Source: Pelomyxa schiedti
Lineage: Eukaryota; Evosea; Pelobiontida; Pelomyxidae
Reading direction: 5' to 3'
DNA length: 45,271 nt
NCBI GenBank assembly: GCA_020536535.1
Contig: JAHLWZ010000926.1
Span: forward strand, 1-45,271
The position numbers and the translations under genes were made by a program. Position 1 is the first letter of the stretch; the number at the start of each line of letters is the position of its first letter. Below are positions 11,038 through 22,082 of the stretch, one piece after another. The notes beneath the pieces were generated by a model. The model was not told where the DNA came from. It searched no databases and saw nothing but the letters and a program-made list of their open reading frames with translations.

Positions 11038-11520
11038 ATTATTGCTGTCACCCGTTGTGGTGGCAACCAACACAACAAAGCTTCTCTCCATACAAAAGCC
11101 TTTTTTGGAGGGATGACCAATTTCAGGTACGCAGGCTGGAGATCGGAGTGCGGAATTCCCTGAAGGACAAAGTGCCAGGCACAATCTAGAAGCTGGAGAA
11201 AGACTAAAACGACAAACCCGAAGAACAGATGAAAACTGCACAACCCCCAGACAGGTTGGCTGGAAACAAACAACAATTCGCACTACCGTAAAAGGTAACC
11301 CGAGGCCGTGATCAAGGATAAGGCAAAGTCGCAACCCGACAATACCAGAAAGACTAATTTCTGATCACTTTCCCTTGTTAAGTATGTAACGAATTTCAAT
11401 CGCTGTGCCCTTTTAGTCCTGCTTCTCCCAAACCGAAAACACACAGAAAATTAAAAAAAAAAGCAAGACCAACACAAACACAACACGGCTGCCGCAGCCT
11501 CTGTACTCGAAAACACAAGA
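11037..11520. other. intergenic between two plus-strand genes
   Basis: About 480 bp between the phospholipase C-like stop and the phosphatase start. It contains an A-rich tract near 11450-11465 just upstream of the phosphatase. I see no convincing coding exon or RNA gene. Confidence 0.5.
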
Positions 11521-12583
11521 TGAGGAGAAGTGAAAGTCATTACAGCTGCCTGGCGTCGCATTGTGGGATTGAAAGCGCCACTCTGTTGCCTCCTACATTC
11601 CCACTAAACTTTTGGTTCGACCCGAGCTCCCATAAGTACGTCCCTTACCGACGACCGGTGCCCGACATGATCATGAAAGGACTTTTCATTGGCGACGAAG
11701 CGAACGCCTACGACAAAGCGGTGCGCATCACTCGAATATTCTGATTAAATTTTTCTCATACGAACTCTCATTTAGCTTCTGAGAGAAATTGGGATCACAC
11801 ACGTACTGAGTGTGTTTGAGGTTCCTGATCTAGACCTTCACACTTCTCAGTTCGATTCCAACATGACGCTCGAAACCATCCAGTGAGTTCTTTCCCTTAC
11901 TTGAAAATGTACCCCGAATTCTAACCACTGCCCATCACAGTGTCAGTGATGAGCCCAATTCTGACATTGGGAGCCACTTCCCCCGCGCCATTGAGTTCAT
12001 ATCCACAGCACTTGCCGACAAGCAGACGCCCAACAACGTCCTGGTACACTGTGTATGGGGAATGAGCCGAAGCTGCACCGTCGTGGTTGCCTATCTCATG
12101 TACGCTATGTGCATGGACTGGCTGATGGCCCTGAGGTGCGTCCAGCACTGCAGGCCAATAGCCATCCCCAACGTGGGATTCGCCGAACAGCTCGTCAGCT
12201 TTGGCAGGCACCTGGACTTGGCCAGGCAAATATTACACAATGAGGACACAGGCAACAACAAGGCATCTGCTGTAAGCAGCAGAACCGGAAACTCATGCTG
12301 CAGAACCTCACAGAATGGTGAGATATCAGCGAGAGTTACACCACAGCAATCACTATCACATCCACGGCAACACACTCCACAACAACTACAACACACCAAG
12401 AACACTTGCCTTGCATTTCCGGCACCGGGATCAGCTGTACACACAGTAGTTCCGGAGCAGCCACTGCAACAAATGCCGGTCGAGAGCAGTAGCAGTACTG
12501 ATGCACTTATTCACAAGGCCTTTCTGCAAATAAGACAACAAAGGCATATGCAAATAATACTGCAGCAGTTTTCAGCATACTGA
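11520..12583 (+). CDS. dual-specificity protein phosphatase
   Basis: Dephosphorylates phospho-Ser/Thr and phospho-Tyr proteins. Three exons, 11520-11720, 11776-11882 and 11941-12583, join in phase to give 316 aa. The DSP fold starts at about residue 55 with MIMKGLFIGDEANAYDKAL, then LREIGITHVLSVFEVPDLD. The signature loop is VLVHCVWGMSRSCTVVVAYL, that is HCxxGxSRS with catalytic Cys and Arg present. The Asp-bearing loop is VSDEPNSDIGSHF. The domain ends near FAEQLVSFGRHL. The C-terminal ~110 residues are Gln/Ser/Thr-rich and disordered, ending MQIILQQFSAY. No kinase-binding motif was recognised, so the substrate is unknown. It is convergent with the TKL kinase gene (150 bp). Confidence 0.93.
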
Positions 12584-12733
12584 GCTAGGGAGTAGTTTTG
12601 GGTTTTTTGTTAAAGTATAGTAAAAACAAGAAATTAGTTTATTTCTCAAATAAATGAGTTTATTACTCCCTTTTCATAAAGATACAACATAAAGAAAGAC
12701 ATAAGAAGGTTGTACAACGAGCCGGATGGTGTC

Positions 12734-15700
12734 CTAACCATCCAGCTGCACCAGTGAAGACCGGATTTCTTTCCATCTACCGAGTAATTGCTCCGCCGAC
12801 GGCCTAGACTCTGGGTCCTTTCCCCAACAGTCCTGAATCAACTGCGCAACTTCGGGAGGGCATTGCGGAGGTATAGTAGGCCTAGTACGTCATTATTGAC
12901 AATACTAAGTTTCAGAATATCCTTACCTTAGGCATTTCTCGGCAGCCTGTATGAGTATCTGGAAATCAAAGTGTATCCACTTGAACTCACTATACGGTGC
13001 GCAATGGTGACCGCACAGTAATCGGTAGACCACCTCCCACATAATGATTCCCATGGAAAAAACATCCGACTTGTTTGAAAAAAGGGCTCCATGGAATACT
13101 GTATGATTTAAGAACAAAAAAAAAAAAAAAAACAAAACATACACTCTGGAGCACAATAATTTAGCGTTCCAACGAGTCTTCCCAGCGTTGTATTATTTGA
13201 AACAGTAGTAAACCGGGAGAGCCTAGTTGATAAGGGTAATTTACAGAACAGGGTGAGCCGCACCTACCCAAAATCGGCCAGCTTTATACGGTAGTCCGAG
13301 GTCACCTGGAAAGAACGTTAACCATAAGTATAGACTGCTGGCGTAATATACCAAAATATTAAGAGCCTTAAGGTCTCTGTGCACAATTGAAGGCACGTGT
13401 GAATGCAAGTAGTGTAAACCTTTTAAGGATTGCATACAAATGCTGATCGCAAGTGACCAGGTGAATTGCGTTGTAGGGTCTGTCATAATATGGACAAGAG
13501 TCCCTCTGACACTAATTAGGAACAGATATTCAATGACAGGATTACTTCTGACAAAATTCCATGACGAAAGAAAGCCGTGTCCCAACACAGGCACCAAAGA
13601 ACCCAACTAAATTTTTGTGCTGAGTAGAACTAATTCAGGTCAACAAAAAGGAATCGGTGTTTAGGAGAACCTCAAAATGTTAACTTCTTTCTTGAATTCA
13701 GTAATGAGCTTCTGGTCCAGGGAACGTTTCAGAGTTTTCACAGCAACCAATTCGCTTTTGTATGTACATTTGTAAACTTTGGCGAAGGTTCCTGAGCTTA
13801 TTTTGCTTAACCACTCGATCTACAGTGGAGTTGGTGCAATGTATTAATAAGCGCACTACTTCATCTTCTGGGATCCAAATGCCACTCCTTTCAGAGGGTT
13901 TGTTGATTACCATCACGGACTCACTACTAGGATGCCGCTCTGATGGGCCTGGTGGTAGATGAGAATAACATCAGAGCGATTATGAAATGGGCACCTGTTT
14001 CCTGCAGAACATGAATCTTATTACGAGCTTTGCTTAAAGATAAATAGTTCCGAATGGGCTGATCTTGGGGCACAGGAACTCCATTGAATGGGGTTTCTGT
14101 GCCACCACCTTCTGGGGTAGCACTTCCAGGGTGTTTTGTGTAGACGGTGTATCTTTGGAAAGTTAAAATACAGCAAGCTCTCATTGCATACTTGAAATTT
14201 GGCTCTACTTCAGCCAGTTTTGAACACAAATCTGAAACTGTAGATTTTCGAGATATGGCCATTGTCCACAGTGATGTCTTTCCTGAAGCTTCTTGTAACT
14301 CCATGTGAACTAATTGCTGTTGCGGTAAGAATTACTAAAGTATTTTTAAAATTGTACCATGTAGTTGTCTTTCTTTGGTGAAGTCCCTGGAAAACCTATT
14401 GCCTGCGCTACATTGTCACTGTCATCTTCCTCATCATCGCTTTCGCATTGTATGCTATCCGCACTACCAATGCTATTTAGAGGAGATTTTCTACTAGGAG
14501 AAGTCTCCCCTTCAGAGCTTGAACTGTCTAGTCCCTCCAAAACAGTTGGTCGTGGTGGTGCCAATAAATTCTTTGCCGCAGTTTCTTTGGCGGATTTTGG
14601 AGCTTGGTTCTCTCTGTTCCCACTTCTACTGGTGTGAGAGTGTTTACTTTCAGCTGGTTTCACTTCTGAAGATGGGCTGTGAGAATCTCGATGGCTTTTG
14701 TGATGCTTTGAGGATGGCTGACGTGATTTATGTGACGAATGGTGCCTATGTGACCTTGATTTGTGGGAATGGGGACTGGGTGATGGGCTTTTGTGTGATG
14801 AAGCACTTATTTTTTCCTGTGGTGTTTTCTCTATGAAGACAAGATCGGAAAACATCTTTCCTGAGAGCACTTCTGAATCGTCCAGTTCTCTCTCTGATCA
14901 AGGTATTAATAACAAAAAAGAGCCCATTGTAAGCTAACCAATCTGTCCACTCTCAGTTGTGATTATTTGGCAGAGTTTGGTTCGATCAGTAACTCCCACA
15001 ATGTGGGAGATACAAGCTTTTGCATCTTTGGCGGTGAGAGTGGGAATAGACTCCTTCGGTGTATCGACCTTAGGTGAGTTGTCTGTGGTGGAGGGAAGCA
15101 AGGGGCCTGTTGTAACCTGTCAAAATCAGCACAGTGGGTAACCAGTATTTCTCTTTACCTTGGAAAGATCAATTGGAAGACTACGTCTAAGATCGTTGGT
15201 AGCATGCCGTCCTTCCCCATTGGCATCTGTGGTGGTTAGTTGTTGGGTGCAACAGTAGAGAGAAACCATTGTTCTTTCCGGACATAATAAAATCAATTGG
15301 ATCCAACTTTGCATATGAGGTTGTAATGTGTATAGGAGGTGGTTTAATCCGAGGAGATCCAGGACACGGGGACTTGCTTCTCTCTGGTTCAGTTGGGGTG
15401 AGAAGTGAACCTGCCAGACCTTTGAGAGTGACATATGAATGGGCCTGCTGGGAACCAGTCTGCAGTGTGGGGCTGCTTGGCGGTGAGGCTATGGCTACAG
15501 AGGTTCTCTGGAGAGAAGGAAAAGGGGACAATACACGAGGGGAAGGGCTCAACTGAAAATCTGGAACAGTTGACTCACAAGATGTATTGCAAGAGGAAAG
15601 GGGAGATTTATGTGTCATTTGTGCATCAGGGGGTAGTAGTAGACTCGGGGGTCCTGAGACACTCAAAGTTCGGCGGTCAGCAGGCTTCTGGTTCCGAGGA

Positions 15701-16437
15701 GGCGATAAAGGGGCTTTATAACTGGCTGAAAAAGGCTCACCATCCTGTGCATCATCTTCGCGGCAGTGTGAAGATTGTGACCTGGACCGAAACGATTGGC
15801 GGGTTGGTCTTCCGCGAGAGTCGTATGTCAATTCATCAGGGACACTGTGCCTGTCAGACGTATTCCACGAAACAGGGCTTTTGGCTTTAGAAATGAAAGC
15901 TGCTTTGGACATTGACACGTCAATTTCATCCAGGTCAGTGATTGCAGTAGTGTTGACGCTGCAACTCCTCGTCACAATGATCCCGGGGTACATAGTCGGT
16001 GACAACAATGGCGGCGTCATTGACGGCGACGGCGAGGGAGAAGGAGTACGCGACGAAGAGACGGAAATAGTGGGCGACGTCGGCGGGCCTACAAAGACAG
16101 AAGGGGAGGACGTCCGCGACGGCGACGGAGACGATGTCCTTGGTGAGGAGGCCGAAGGCGACGCAGAGCGCGAGAGCATAGTGTTGCGCCGCTGGACAAC
16201 GGCGACGCCGGGCGCGGTTAATGATGACGAAGATGTAGTTGAACAAGATGACGAGAGCGCTGAACGCCGCAAAATTGCCGGGTCCGCCGCAACACCCGAG
16301 ATCGTCTGCGACGAAGTGACGCCGGGGTCACCAGACGACGATGAGGACACAAGACCCAGAGACTGGAGATCTTCACCGCCGACCGTGGTAGTTGTCGCAG
16401 GTCCGGGTGCTGTCGGCTTGACTTGCTCGTTGCCCAT
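12734..16437 (-). CDS. TKL-type protein kinase, probably N-myristoylated
   Basis: Multi-domain protein kinase. Start chosen at 16437 (MGNEQVKPT) because Gly2 in this context is a good N-myristoylation signal; the frame is open 40 codons further upstream. Residues ~1-400 are Ser/Pro/Thr-rich and disordered. A middle region holds another Ser/His-rich stretch (SSHKSPSPSPHSHKS) and a segment around 13930-14300 (ISRKSTVSDLCSKLAEV to LSLSKARNKIHVLQETG) that looks like a ubiquitin-fold or Ras-association domain. The kinase domain follows: glycine loop KISSGTFAKVYK, VAVK lysine, NLVGFFGACVG, YLHSHVPSIVHRDLKALNIL (HRD intact), IKLADFGLSRF (DFG intact), GTLNYCAPE, SDVFSMGIIMWEVV, CWGKDPESRP. It ends SSLVQLDG. 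Several introns lie within the kinase domain. Catalytically complete by motif. Substrate and the upstream Ras-type partner are inference. Confidence 0.87.
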
Positions 16438-16919
16438 GTAGCTACGCCGCTTAGGTTTATTGTATTTAATAAAATCAGAGAAACAATGCGAAATCTCTGA
16501 AGTCTGGAGTAACTTCGGATTAGAGGAACTGGCATTTGGCGTCCCATCAGTGATCAATCAGGTGCCAGGGCAGAACGCCAAGTGTGGGAATTTTTTCTTC
16601 CGTGGGACATTGCATAAAGGTCGAGGTTGCAGTCCACTCTCTAAGAGGAAAATAAATTTTCACCCTCCCAAAGAAACATTGTGCGATCGAAATAGTCGCT
16701 TCCAGGAAACCGACGCGATGGGGTGGATGTTGTGATTATGCCCCATCGCCTTCGAAGCGTCGCAACTTGGATTCCTTGAACATCCCAACTTGCAAATAGC
16801 GACGCAATTTTTTGTTGGTGTCTTGTCTGTGCTCTAGAGCATTCGTTTTTCAGAAAACAAAAACCAACAAACAAAAAAAAAACGCAACACAAACCGCAGG
16901 CGAGACGTTGGTACCGAAA
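16437..16919. other. intergenic, divergent 5' regions
   Basis: About 480 bp between the kinase start (-) and the RWP-RK start (+). An A-rich tract at 16857-16882 precedes the RWP-RK ATG. Two promoters are expected here; no other feature is seen. Confidence 0.5.
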
Positions 16920-18274
16920 TGTGTAATAAAACGGAGAACGAGGGAACGACGGCTAGATCTGAGGATATTCGTTGGAATATAACAGTGAGAAACGTGGGAG
17001 TAGATTTGAGTGATTACTTCGAGCAGCCGGTACGCCACAGACTCCTCTTTTTTTTTTCACCACATTATTCGTTTTTTAGAAAACCTTACCGCGTGCAATC
17101 TAAATATTGCTTTGTGAAATTCTTTATTAATACCCTTATGCAGATAGCAACGACAGCCGAACAGTTGGGGGTATGCACCACTGCGTTGAAAAAGCTGTGT
17201 AGAAAAATAGGAATCCGGAGGTGGCCTTACCGTAAGGTACACTCTAGAAGATACCAAATTAACTTAGTTTTTTTGTTATAAGATATAATAGTACTCTTAT
17301 ATCTATAGATAATAGTACGTTTTGGCTTCTAATGATTCCAACAGTTTGAGAGTCTGAACAAGACGATCGTTGCTTTAGAGGGCAAGAGGACTGAGTCGTT
17401 AAATGAGAGCGAACTACTTGACATTGACAATCAACTTAGAAACGCCAGGGCCATTAAACTCCGGTTGATCAAAGATCCGGATGCAACAGTTGCTTTGAGA
17501 GGTAGTTTCTTCAGATAAACCTTAAATGCCAACATAATTTTTCTAGACATGACTGCACGGCCTACTCACTCTCTTCCTTCCACCATTGAAGGACTACCTC
17601 CGGAGACAGAATCTGCCAGTCCTTCCCTCCCCGCGAAAAGGGCGGCCCCTTCCAACATCCAAGAAACCCGGAGCAAGAAACCCAGAGATGAAGCACTTCT
17701 ACACGGTAAACTTTATTAATATCATTTTATCACTCCTAAATAAGTGCAGACCTCGAATCTCTACGGAGAGAAGGAGAATCTTTGGGCAACTACATAATGA
17801 GTCAACATTTTGCTTCTCGAGGACTAGAAAAAGCCAAGGGTACTGCCACTTTCCCCGTTGTTTTCCAGTTCCAACACAGAACCAGATGAACTCACAGTTA
17901 TTTCCGCAGTAATCGCACTCGTATCAATGAAGTCCCGATTACCACACAACCCCAATCCAGTGGAACCTATTACCCCGCCGCCACTGCAAACCCCACCTAC
18001 TACCCCTCCGCCTCCAATCTTTTGCTCACTCTCTTCCTCCGAGGACACTCCAACCAGCGCCACAAACACAGCAACCAGCACCCCTGTACTTACTCCCGCA
18101 CCCTCCGCACCCAGCACACCTCCTTCCACCTTCCTGGAAGCTGCTGTTTATAGCCCTTCAATATCTTGCTGTACCCTCTTGAGTATCACAACCCAACTCA
18201 ATAACCACAAAGGTGGAGGGGTAATACTGCTTCCCCCTCCAAACTCCCCCTCGACTACTATCCCCAAAATGTAA
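16919..18274 (+). CDS. RWP-RK domain transcription factor
   Basis: Nuclear DNA-binding protein of the RWP-RK family, known from plants, green algae and amoebozoans. Exon 1 (from ATG 16919) ends VDLSDYFEQP. After an intron of about 115 nt come IATTAEQLGVCTTALKKLCR and KIGIRRWPYRK, which is the complete RWP-RK signature helix-turn-helix. A later exon gives FESLNKTIVALEGKRTESLN and continues into a charged, probably coiled helix (ELLDIDNQLRNARAIKLRLI). Downstream exons encode a Ser/Pro-rich region with a basic KRAAPSNIQETRSKKPRDEA stretch that could be a nuclear signal, and a Pro/Thr/Ser-rich tail ending STTIPKM. The first intron stays open in frame with the flanking exons, so an unspliced reading would insert a Phe-rich segment into the domain; the spliced version matches the family better. 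Target genes unknown. Confidence 0.88.
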
Positions 18275-18439
18275 ATCCACCAGCCTCCCCTAGCCAGCAC
18301 CAGCAGTGGAAAGAACCTGGTGCATGTATTATTATTATTAATCCAACTACGCCTGAACATACTGTCAATGCATACTTTTGGGTATAACCCCAAGGAATTA
18401 TTCACCTGTGAAAAAATAAAATAACAAAATTTTTTGCCA

Positions 18440-19588
18440 CTAAGTGTTCGAGTACTTATCAAGTATTTCCCTAAGTTCCTTTTTGGCCTCAAAACAACCA
18501 TTTGACAGAGAAAGCCTGTACCACCTGGTTGACTCCCTAATATCCCTCCTCCATACACCACCAAGGCAGTTTCTATTCCAATAAAAGCAGCCCAGGCCGT
18601 GCTGTGCTTCTCCAGAATCCTGAGCAGCTCCGAGGAAGTAGAGCCTCACGGCGTCCTGTATTCCCTTGGATTCTATGTCCCCATACTCATAGAGTACACC
18701 CAAGCCGTGCTGTGCCTCTGGCGTGCCTTGTGATGCAGCAGCCTGCATGTATCGCTCTGCTTTGTGAGGGTCTTTGGGAAGCCCACCTTCTCCTTTTCGG
18801 TAGCAGAAACCTAGCATGAGCATTCCAATTGCATTGCCAGATGCTGCACTGGCCTCGTAAAGCGGAATGGAGTCTGCTCTGGCGTTATGATGGAAGTAGT
18901 AGTCACCAATGTTTTGTGTAGCGCATGGGTTCCCTTTTTCCCGCGCATTCTGGAAGCACTGCAGTGCTCGCTCTGGGTTCTTCTCCACACCCCAGCCATG
19001 TTCCCAACAGCCCCCAAGGATGTTCTCACACCAATGGCAGCCCAATTCTGTGCCTGTACAGAAGTACTTGAAAGCCACAACAAGGTCCTTCTCACACCCA
19101 ATTGCCCACAGATACATGCCACCAATCAAATAGAAGCAAAATGCCCTAACTTCCCTTGTGCTGGTTTCAAAAATCACCAGGGAATCACCACCAGAATCTG
19201 ACGGCGCAGACATCCCACCATCCACAACTTTCTTCAACAGCTCGAGGCAGAACAACTGCGATTCGGGAGGACACTTCTTGGCACATGCCAATAACTGCAT
19301 CCTTGGGTAAACATCCACGCATTTTCCCTTGAGATAACCCAAAGGGTCCTTCTGGAAGATTGTCCTGAGCATCAGATAAGCGACTGGGCGCAACATTGAT
19401 TGAGAGGGCGACTTGATCAACGAATTGCAGGCCGCCATTGCCTCGTCGGTGCCACAACACAAAAACGACGAGACCACACGAACCAACGCCGCCACAGCCA
19501 TTGTGGGAATTGAAAACGCCGTTGACGTGCTGTTTTCGTTGCCATAATCACAGCCGTAACGTGACCCTTCATCATAATAATCACCCAT
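18440..19588 (-). CDS. Sel1-repeat protein, tandem copy A
   Basis: About 382-aa Sel1-like (TPR-related) repeat protein, single exon. Start placed at 19588 (MGDYYDEGS), which lines up with the paralogs; the frame opens 15 codons earlier, inside the stop region of copy B. The N-terminal module is shared by all three copies: VRVVSSFLCCGTDEAMAACN, then LIKSPSQSMLRPVAYLMLRT, then FQKDPLGYLKGKCVDVYPR. Sel1 repeats follow from about residue 160, each with a YLIGGMYLWAIG or LGFCYRKGEGG type core and the next helix AAASQGTPEAQHGLG. Sel1 proteins scaffold complexes, often in ER-associated degradation or signalling; the role here is unknown. The last of three same-strand copies, 34 bp from the stop of copy B. 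Confidence 0.9.
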   Translation of the reverse strand: MGDYYDEGSRYGCDYGNENSTSTAFSIPTMAVAALVRVVSSFLCCGTDEAMAACNSLIKSPSQSMLRPVAYLMLRTIFQKDPLGYLKGKCVDVYPRMQLLACAKKCPPESQLFCLELLKKVVDGGMSAPSDSGGDSLVIFETSTREVRAFCFYLIGGMYLWAIGCEKDLVVAFKYFCTGTELGCHWCENILGGCWEHGWGVEKNPERALQCFQNAREKGNPCATQNIGDYYFHHNARADSIPLYEASAASGNAIGMLMLGFCYRKGEGGLPKDPHKAERYMQAAASQGTPEAQHGLGVLYEYGDIESKGIQDAVRLYFLGAAQDSGEAQHGLGCFYWNRNCLGGVWRRDIRESTRWYRLSLSNGCFEAKKELREILDKYSNT

Positions 19589-19622
19589 TTGATTTTTTTT
19601 TCCCTTTCCAATTGAGAGTCCT

Positions 19623-20783
19623 TTATTCCCCATCAGAATGCACTATAGTTTTCAGTAGAATCTCAGCGGGCCCATAGTCATTCGACACAGCCAGCCTGTA
19701 CCACCTGGTGGCCTCCCTTCTGTCCCTTGTCCACGTACGTGCCTGAGCCACGATTCTGTGAAGGAGGTCATGCATCAGCCCCATGTTATACTGTGCTACT
19801 CCACAGTCCTGCACCGCAGCGAGGAAGTGAAGCCTCAGGGCGTCCTGAATCCCCTTGGACTCCACTGCCCCTGACCGATAGTGTACAGCCAGACAGTTCT
19901 GTGCCCAGGGGTACCCTTGTGATGCAGCCAGTTGCATGCATTTCTCGGCTTTGTACAGGTCTTTGGGAAGACCCTCTCCTTTTCTGTATAGCATGGCTAA
20001 GATCAGGATACCCATGGCATTTCCTGCCTCTGCACCGGCTTCGAACAGAGGAAGGCAGGTTGGTATGTCGTTTTTTGTAGTGTAATAGTAGTCACCAAGG
20101 TTCGACGCAGCACACGGATTCCCTTTTTGCATTGAATCCCTCATGCATTCAACACACATTTCTGGGTTCTTTTCCACCCCCCAGCCATGCAAATAGCACA
20201 ACCCAAGAAAATTTTCACACCAAACACAGCCAGAATCAGAGCCAACCCTGAAGTACTTGAAAGCCATGTTGTAGTTCTGTGCAGTTCCAATTCCCCACAA
20301 GTATATTCCACCAATCAAATAGCAGCATAATGCCCTCACCTCCCTCGTGATGCTGATTGCATTTCCGTTCCCATAACCGCAGAGCATTGAAGCTCCATCG
20401 TCATCCGATGAACGAGTGTCACAAGTCACTGTGCCTTTCTCAGCGATGTTACGCAACAGCTCCATGCTGAAATATATCGAAGAGCGAGGGCACTTCTGAG
20501 CGCATGTGGCTAAATAGTCCCTTGGGTAGACATCAACGCTTTTGCCTTTCAGGTAACCCCATGGGTCCTTCTGGAAGATTGTCCTGAGCATCAGATAGCC
20601 GACTGGGCGCAACATTGATTGAGAGGGCGACTTGATCAACAAATTGCAGGCCGCCGTTGCCTCGTCGGTGCCACAACACAAAAACGACGAGACCACACGA
20701 ACCAACGCCGCCACCGTCATTGTGGGAAATGAAACCGTCGTCGATGTGCTTGTTTCGCAGTCTCCCTCATCACAACTCATCAT
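19623..20783 (-). CDS. Sel1-repeat protein, tandem copy B
   Basis: About 386-aa single-exon Sel1 protein, paralog of its two neighbours. Two start options exist. The first ATG (20831) overlaps the stop of copy C by an ATGA. The downstream pair of ATGs (20783/20780, MMSCDEGD) aligns better with copy A and is preferred. N-terminal module: MTVAALVRVVSSFLCCGTDE, then LIKSPSQSMLRPVGYLMLRT, nearly identical to copy A. Sel1 repeats from about residue 165: LIGGIYLWGIGTAQNYNMAF, then FLGLCYLHGWGVEKNPEMC, then ILAMLYRKGEGLPKDLYKA. It ends ILLKTIVHSDGE. Divergence from A and C is mainly in the N-terminal 25 residues and in a Cys/Asp-rich insert. Function unassigned. Confidence 0.9.
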   Translation of the reverse strand: MMSCDEGDCETSTSTTVSFPTMTVAALVRVVSSFLCCGTDEATAACNLLIKSPSQSMLRPVGYLMLRTIFQKDPWGYLKGKSVDVYPRDYLATCAQKCPRSSIYFSMELLRNIAEKGTVTCDTRSSDDDGASMLCGYGNGNAISITREVRALCCYLIGGIYLWGIGTAQNYNMAFKYFRVGSDSGCVWCENFLGLCYLHGWGVEKNPEMCVECMRDSMQKGNPCAASNLGDYYYTTKNDIPTCLPLFEAGAEAGNAMGILILAMLYRKGEGLPKDLYKAEKCMQLAASQGYPWAQNCLAVHYRSGAVESKGIQDALRLHFLAAVQDCGVAQYNMGLMHDLLHRIVAQARTWTRDRREATRWYRLAVSNDYGPAEILLKTIVHSDGE

Positions 20784-20827
20784 TCTTTTTTCGGAGAAAG
20801 ATTTTTGATGGAGTTGAGCAGTGAGGG

Positions 20828-21946
20828 TCATGATTCTCCTTCGTCATTAGTAGGCCCATTCAGTATTTCTTTCAGTAGGCCCGTAGCTGCACCACCATGG
20901 GATATTGACAGCCTGTACCACTTGCTGGCCTCCCTCATGTCCCTCCTCCACACACGAGACTCAGGTGAGTGAAGACTGTCATACATAAGTCCAACGTTGG
21001 CCTGTGCCCCTTCACAACCTTGCGCAGCCGCGAAAAAGTATAGCCTCAGAGAGTCCTGGATTTCCCTGGACTCAAATGTACCTGACTCGTAGAGGTTGGC
21101 TAAGCAGCTCTGGGCCCAGGAGTACCCTTGTGATGCGGCAGCCTGCATGTACTTCTCGGCTTTGTAGACGTCTTTGGGAACGCCTTCTCCTTTTTTGTAC
21201 ATCAAAGCCAGGTTCAGCATTGCAGGGGCACTTCCTAGACATGCAGCCGCTTCATAAAGGGGAACACAGCAAGGTTGTAGACCATCTTTGTGCCTCTCAT
21301 AGTATTCACCAAGGTTTGAGCCTCCGCATGGATTCCCTTTTTGCATTGAATCCCTCAGGCATTCAACACACAGCTCCTGGTTCTTTTCCACACCCCAGCC
21401 ATGCCAATAGCACAGCCCAAGCAAGTTCTCACACCAAATACAGCCAGAATCAGTGCCAGCCCTGAAGTACTTGAAAGCCATGTTGTAGCTCTGTGCAGTT
21501 CCAATTCCCCACAGGTATATTCCACCAATCAAATAGCAGCAGAATGCCCTCACTTCCCCAGTGATGGTTCTTGTGTTCCCGTTCCCATAACTGAATGGCA
21601 CAGTACCGTTCTCTACCACTTTTGTCAACAGTTCCATACAAAACAAATGCGATTCAGGGGGGCACTTCTTGGCACATCCCTTGAGGTGATCCCTTGGGTA
21701 AACATCCACGCACTTTCCCTTGAGGTACCCACAAGCGTCTTTCTGGAAAATTGTCCTGAGCAACAAATAGCCAACCGGGCGCAGCATCGACCGAGAGGGC
21801 GACTTGATCAACGAATTGCAGGCGGCCTTTACCTCGTCGGTGCCACAACCGCCGACAAACAACGAAATCACATCAAGGCACGCCTCTGGGTCAGATCTGC
21901 TGTTACTTGTAGTGGCCGCGATTATGGGAGGCGTTATGTTGTCCAT
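20828..21946 (-). CDS. Sel1-repeat protein, tandem copy C
   Basis: 372-aa single-exon Sel1 protein, the 5'-most of the tandem trio. ATG at 21946 (MDNITPPIIAATTSNSRSD). Its N-terminal module is diverged at first (DVISLFVGGCGTDEVKAACN), then matches the others (LIKSPSRSMLRPVGYLLLRT, KGKCVDVYPRDHL). Sel1 repeats run from about residue 130: YLIGGIYLWGIGTAQSYNMA, LLGLCYWHGWGVEKNQELC, LALMYKKGEGVPKDVYKA, AAASQGYSWAQSCLANLYES. It ends LNGPTNDEGES. It shares long stretches with copy B, pointing to recent duplication or gene conversion. Only this copy has a normal-sized upstream gap (136 bp, divergent from the Rho-like gene). Confidence 0.9.
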   Translation of the reverse strand: MDNITPPIIAATTSNSRSDPEACLDVISLFVGGCGTDEVKAACNSLIKSPSRSMLRPVGYLLLRTIFQKDACGYLKGKCVDVYPRDHLKGCAKKCPPESHLFCMELLTKVVENGTVPFSYGNGNTRTITGEVRAFCCYLIGGIYLWGIGTAQSYNMAFKYFRAGTDSGCIWCENLLGLCYWHGWGVEKNQELCVECLRDSMQKGNPCGGSNLGEYYERHKDGLQPCCVPLYEAAACLGSAPAMLNLALMYKKGEGVPKDVYKAEKYMQAAASQGYSWAQSCLANLYESGTFESREIQDSLRLYFFAAAQGCEGAQANVGLMYDSLHSPESRVWRRDMREASKWYRLSISHGGAATGLLKEILNGPTNDEGES

Positions 21947-22082
21947 CGCCCAAGGCGCGGCACTTCACTCGCTGTGAATTGTTTTTTTTTCTTCACCTTC
22001 GGAGAAAGACAACTTACTGGCGAGTTAGTGAGTACCTCGGAGGTCAAGGGTGTTGGGACATACTTGTGGGTTTGTGGAGTAG

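Noticed and set aside
15881-16441. Asp/Glu-rich plus-strand frame of 186 aa
   Set aside because: Antisense of the Ser/Pro-rich N-terminus of the kinase gene, whose minus-strand frame is longer and starts with a myristoylation signal.
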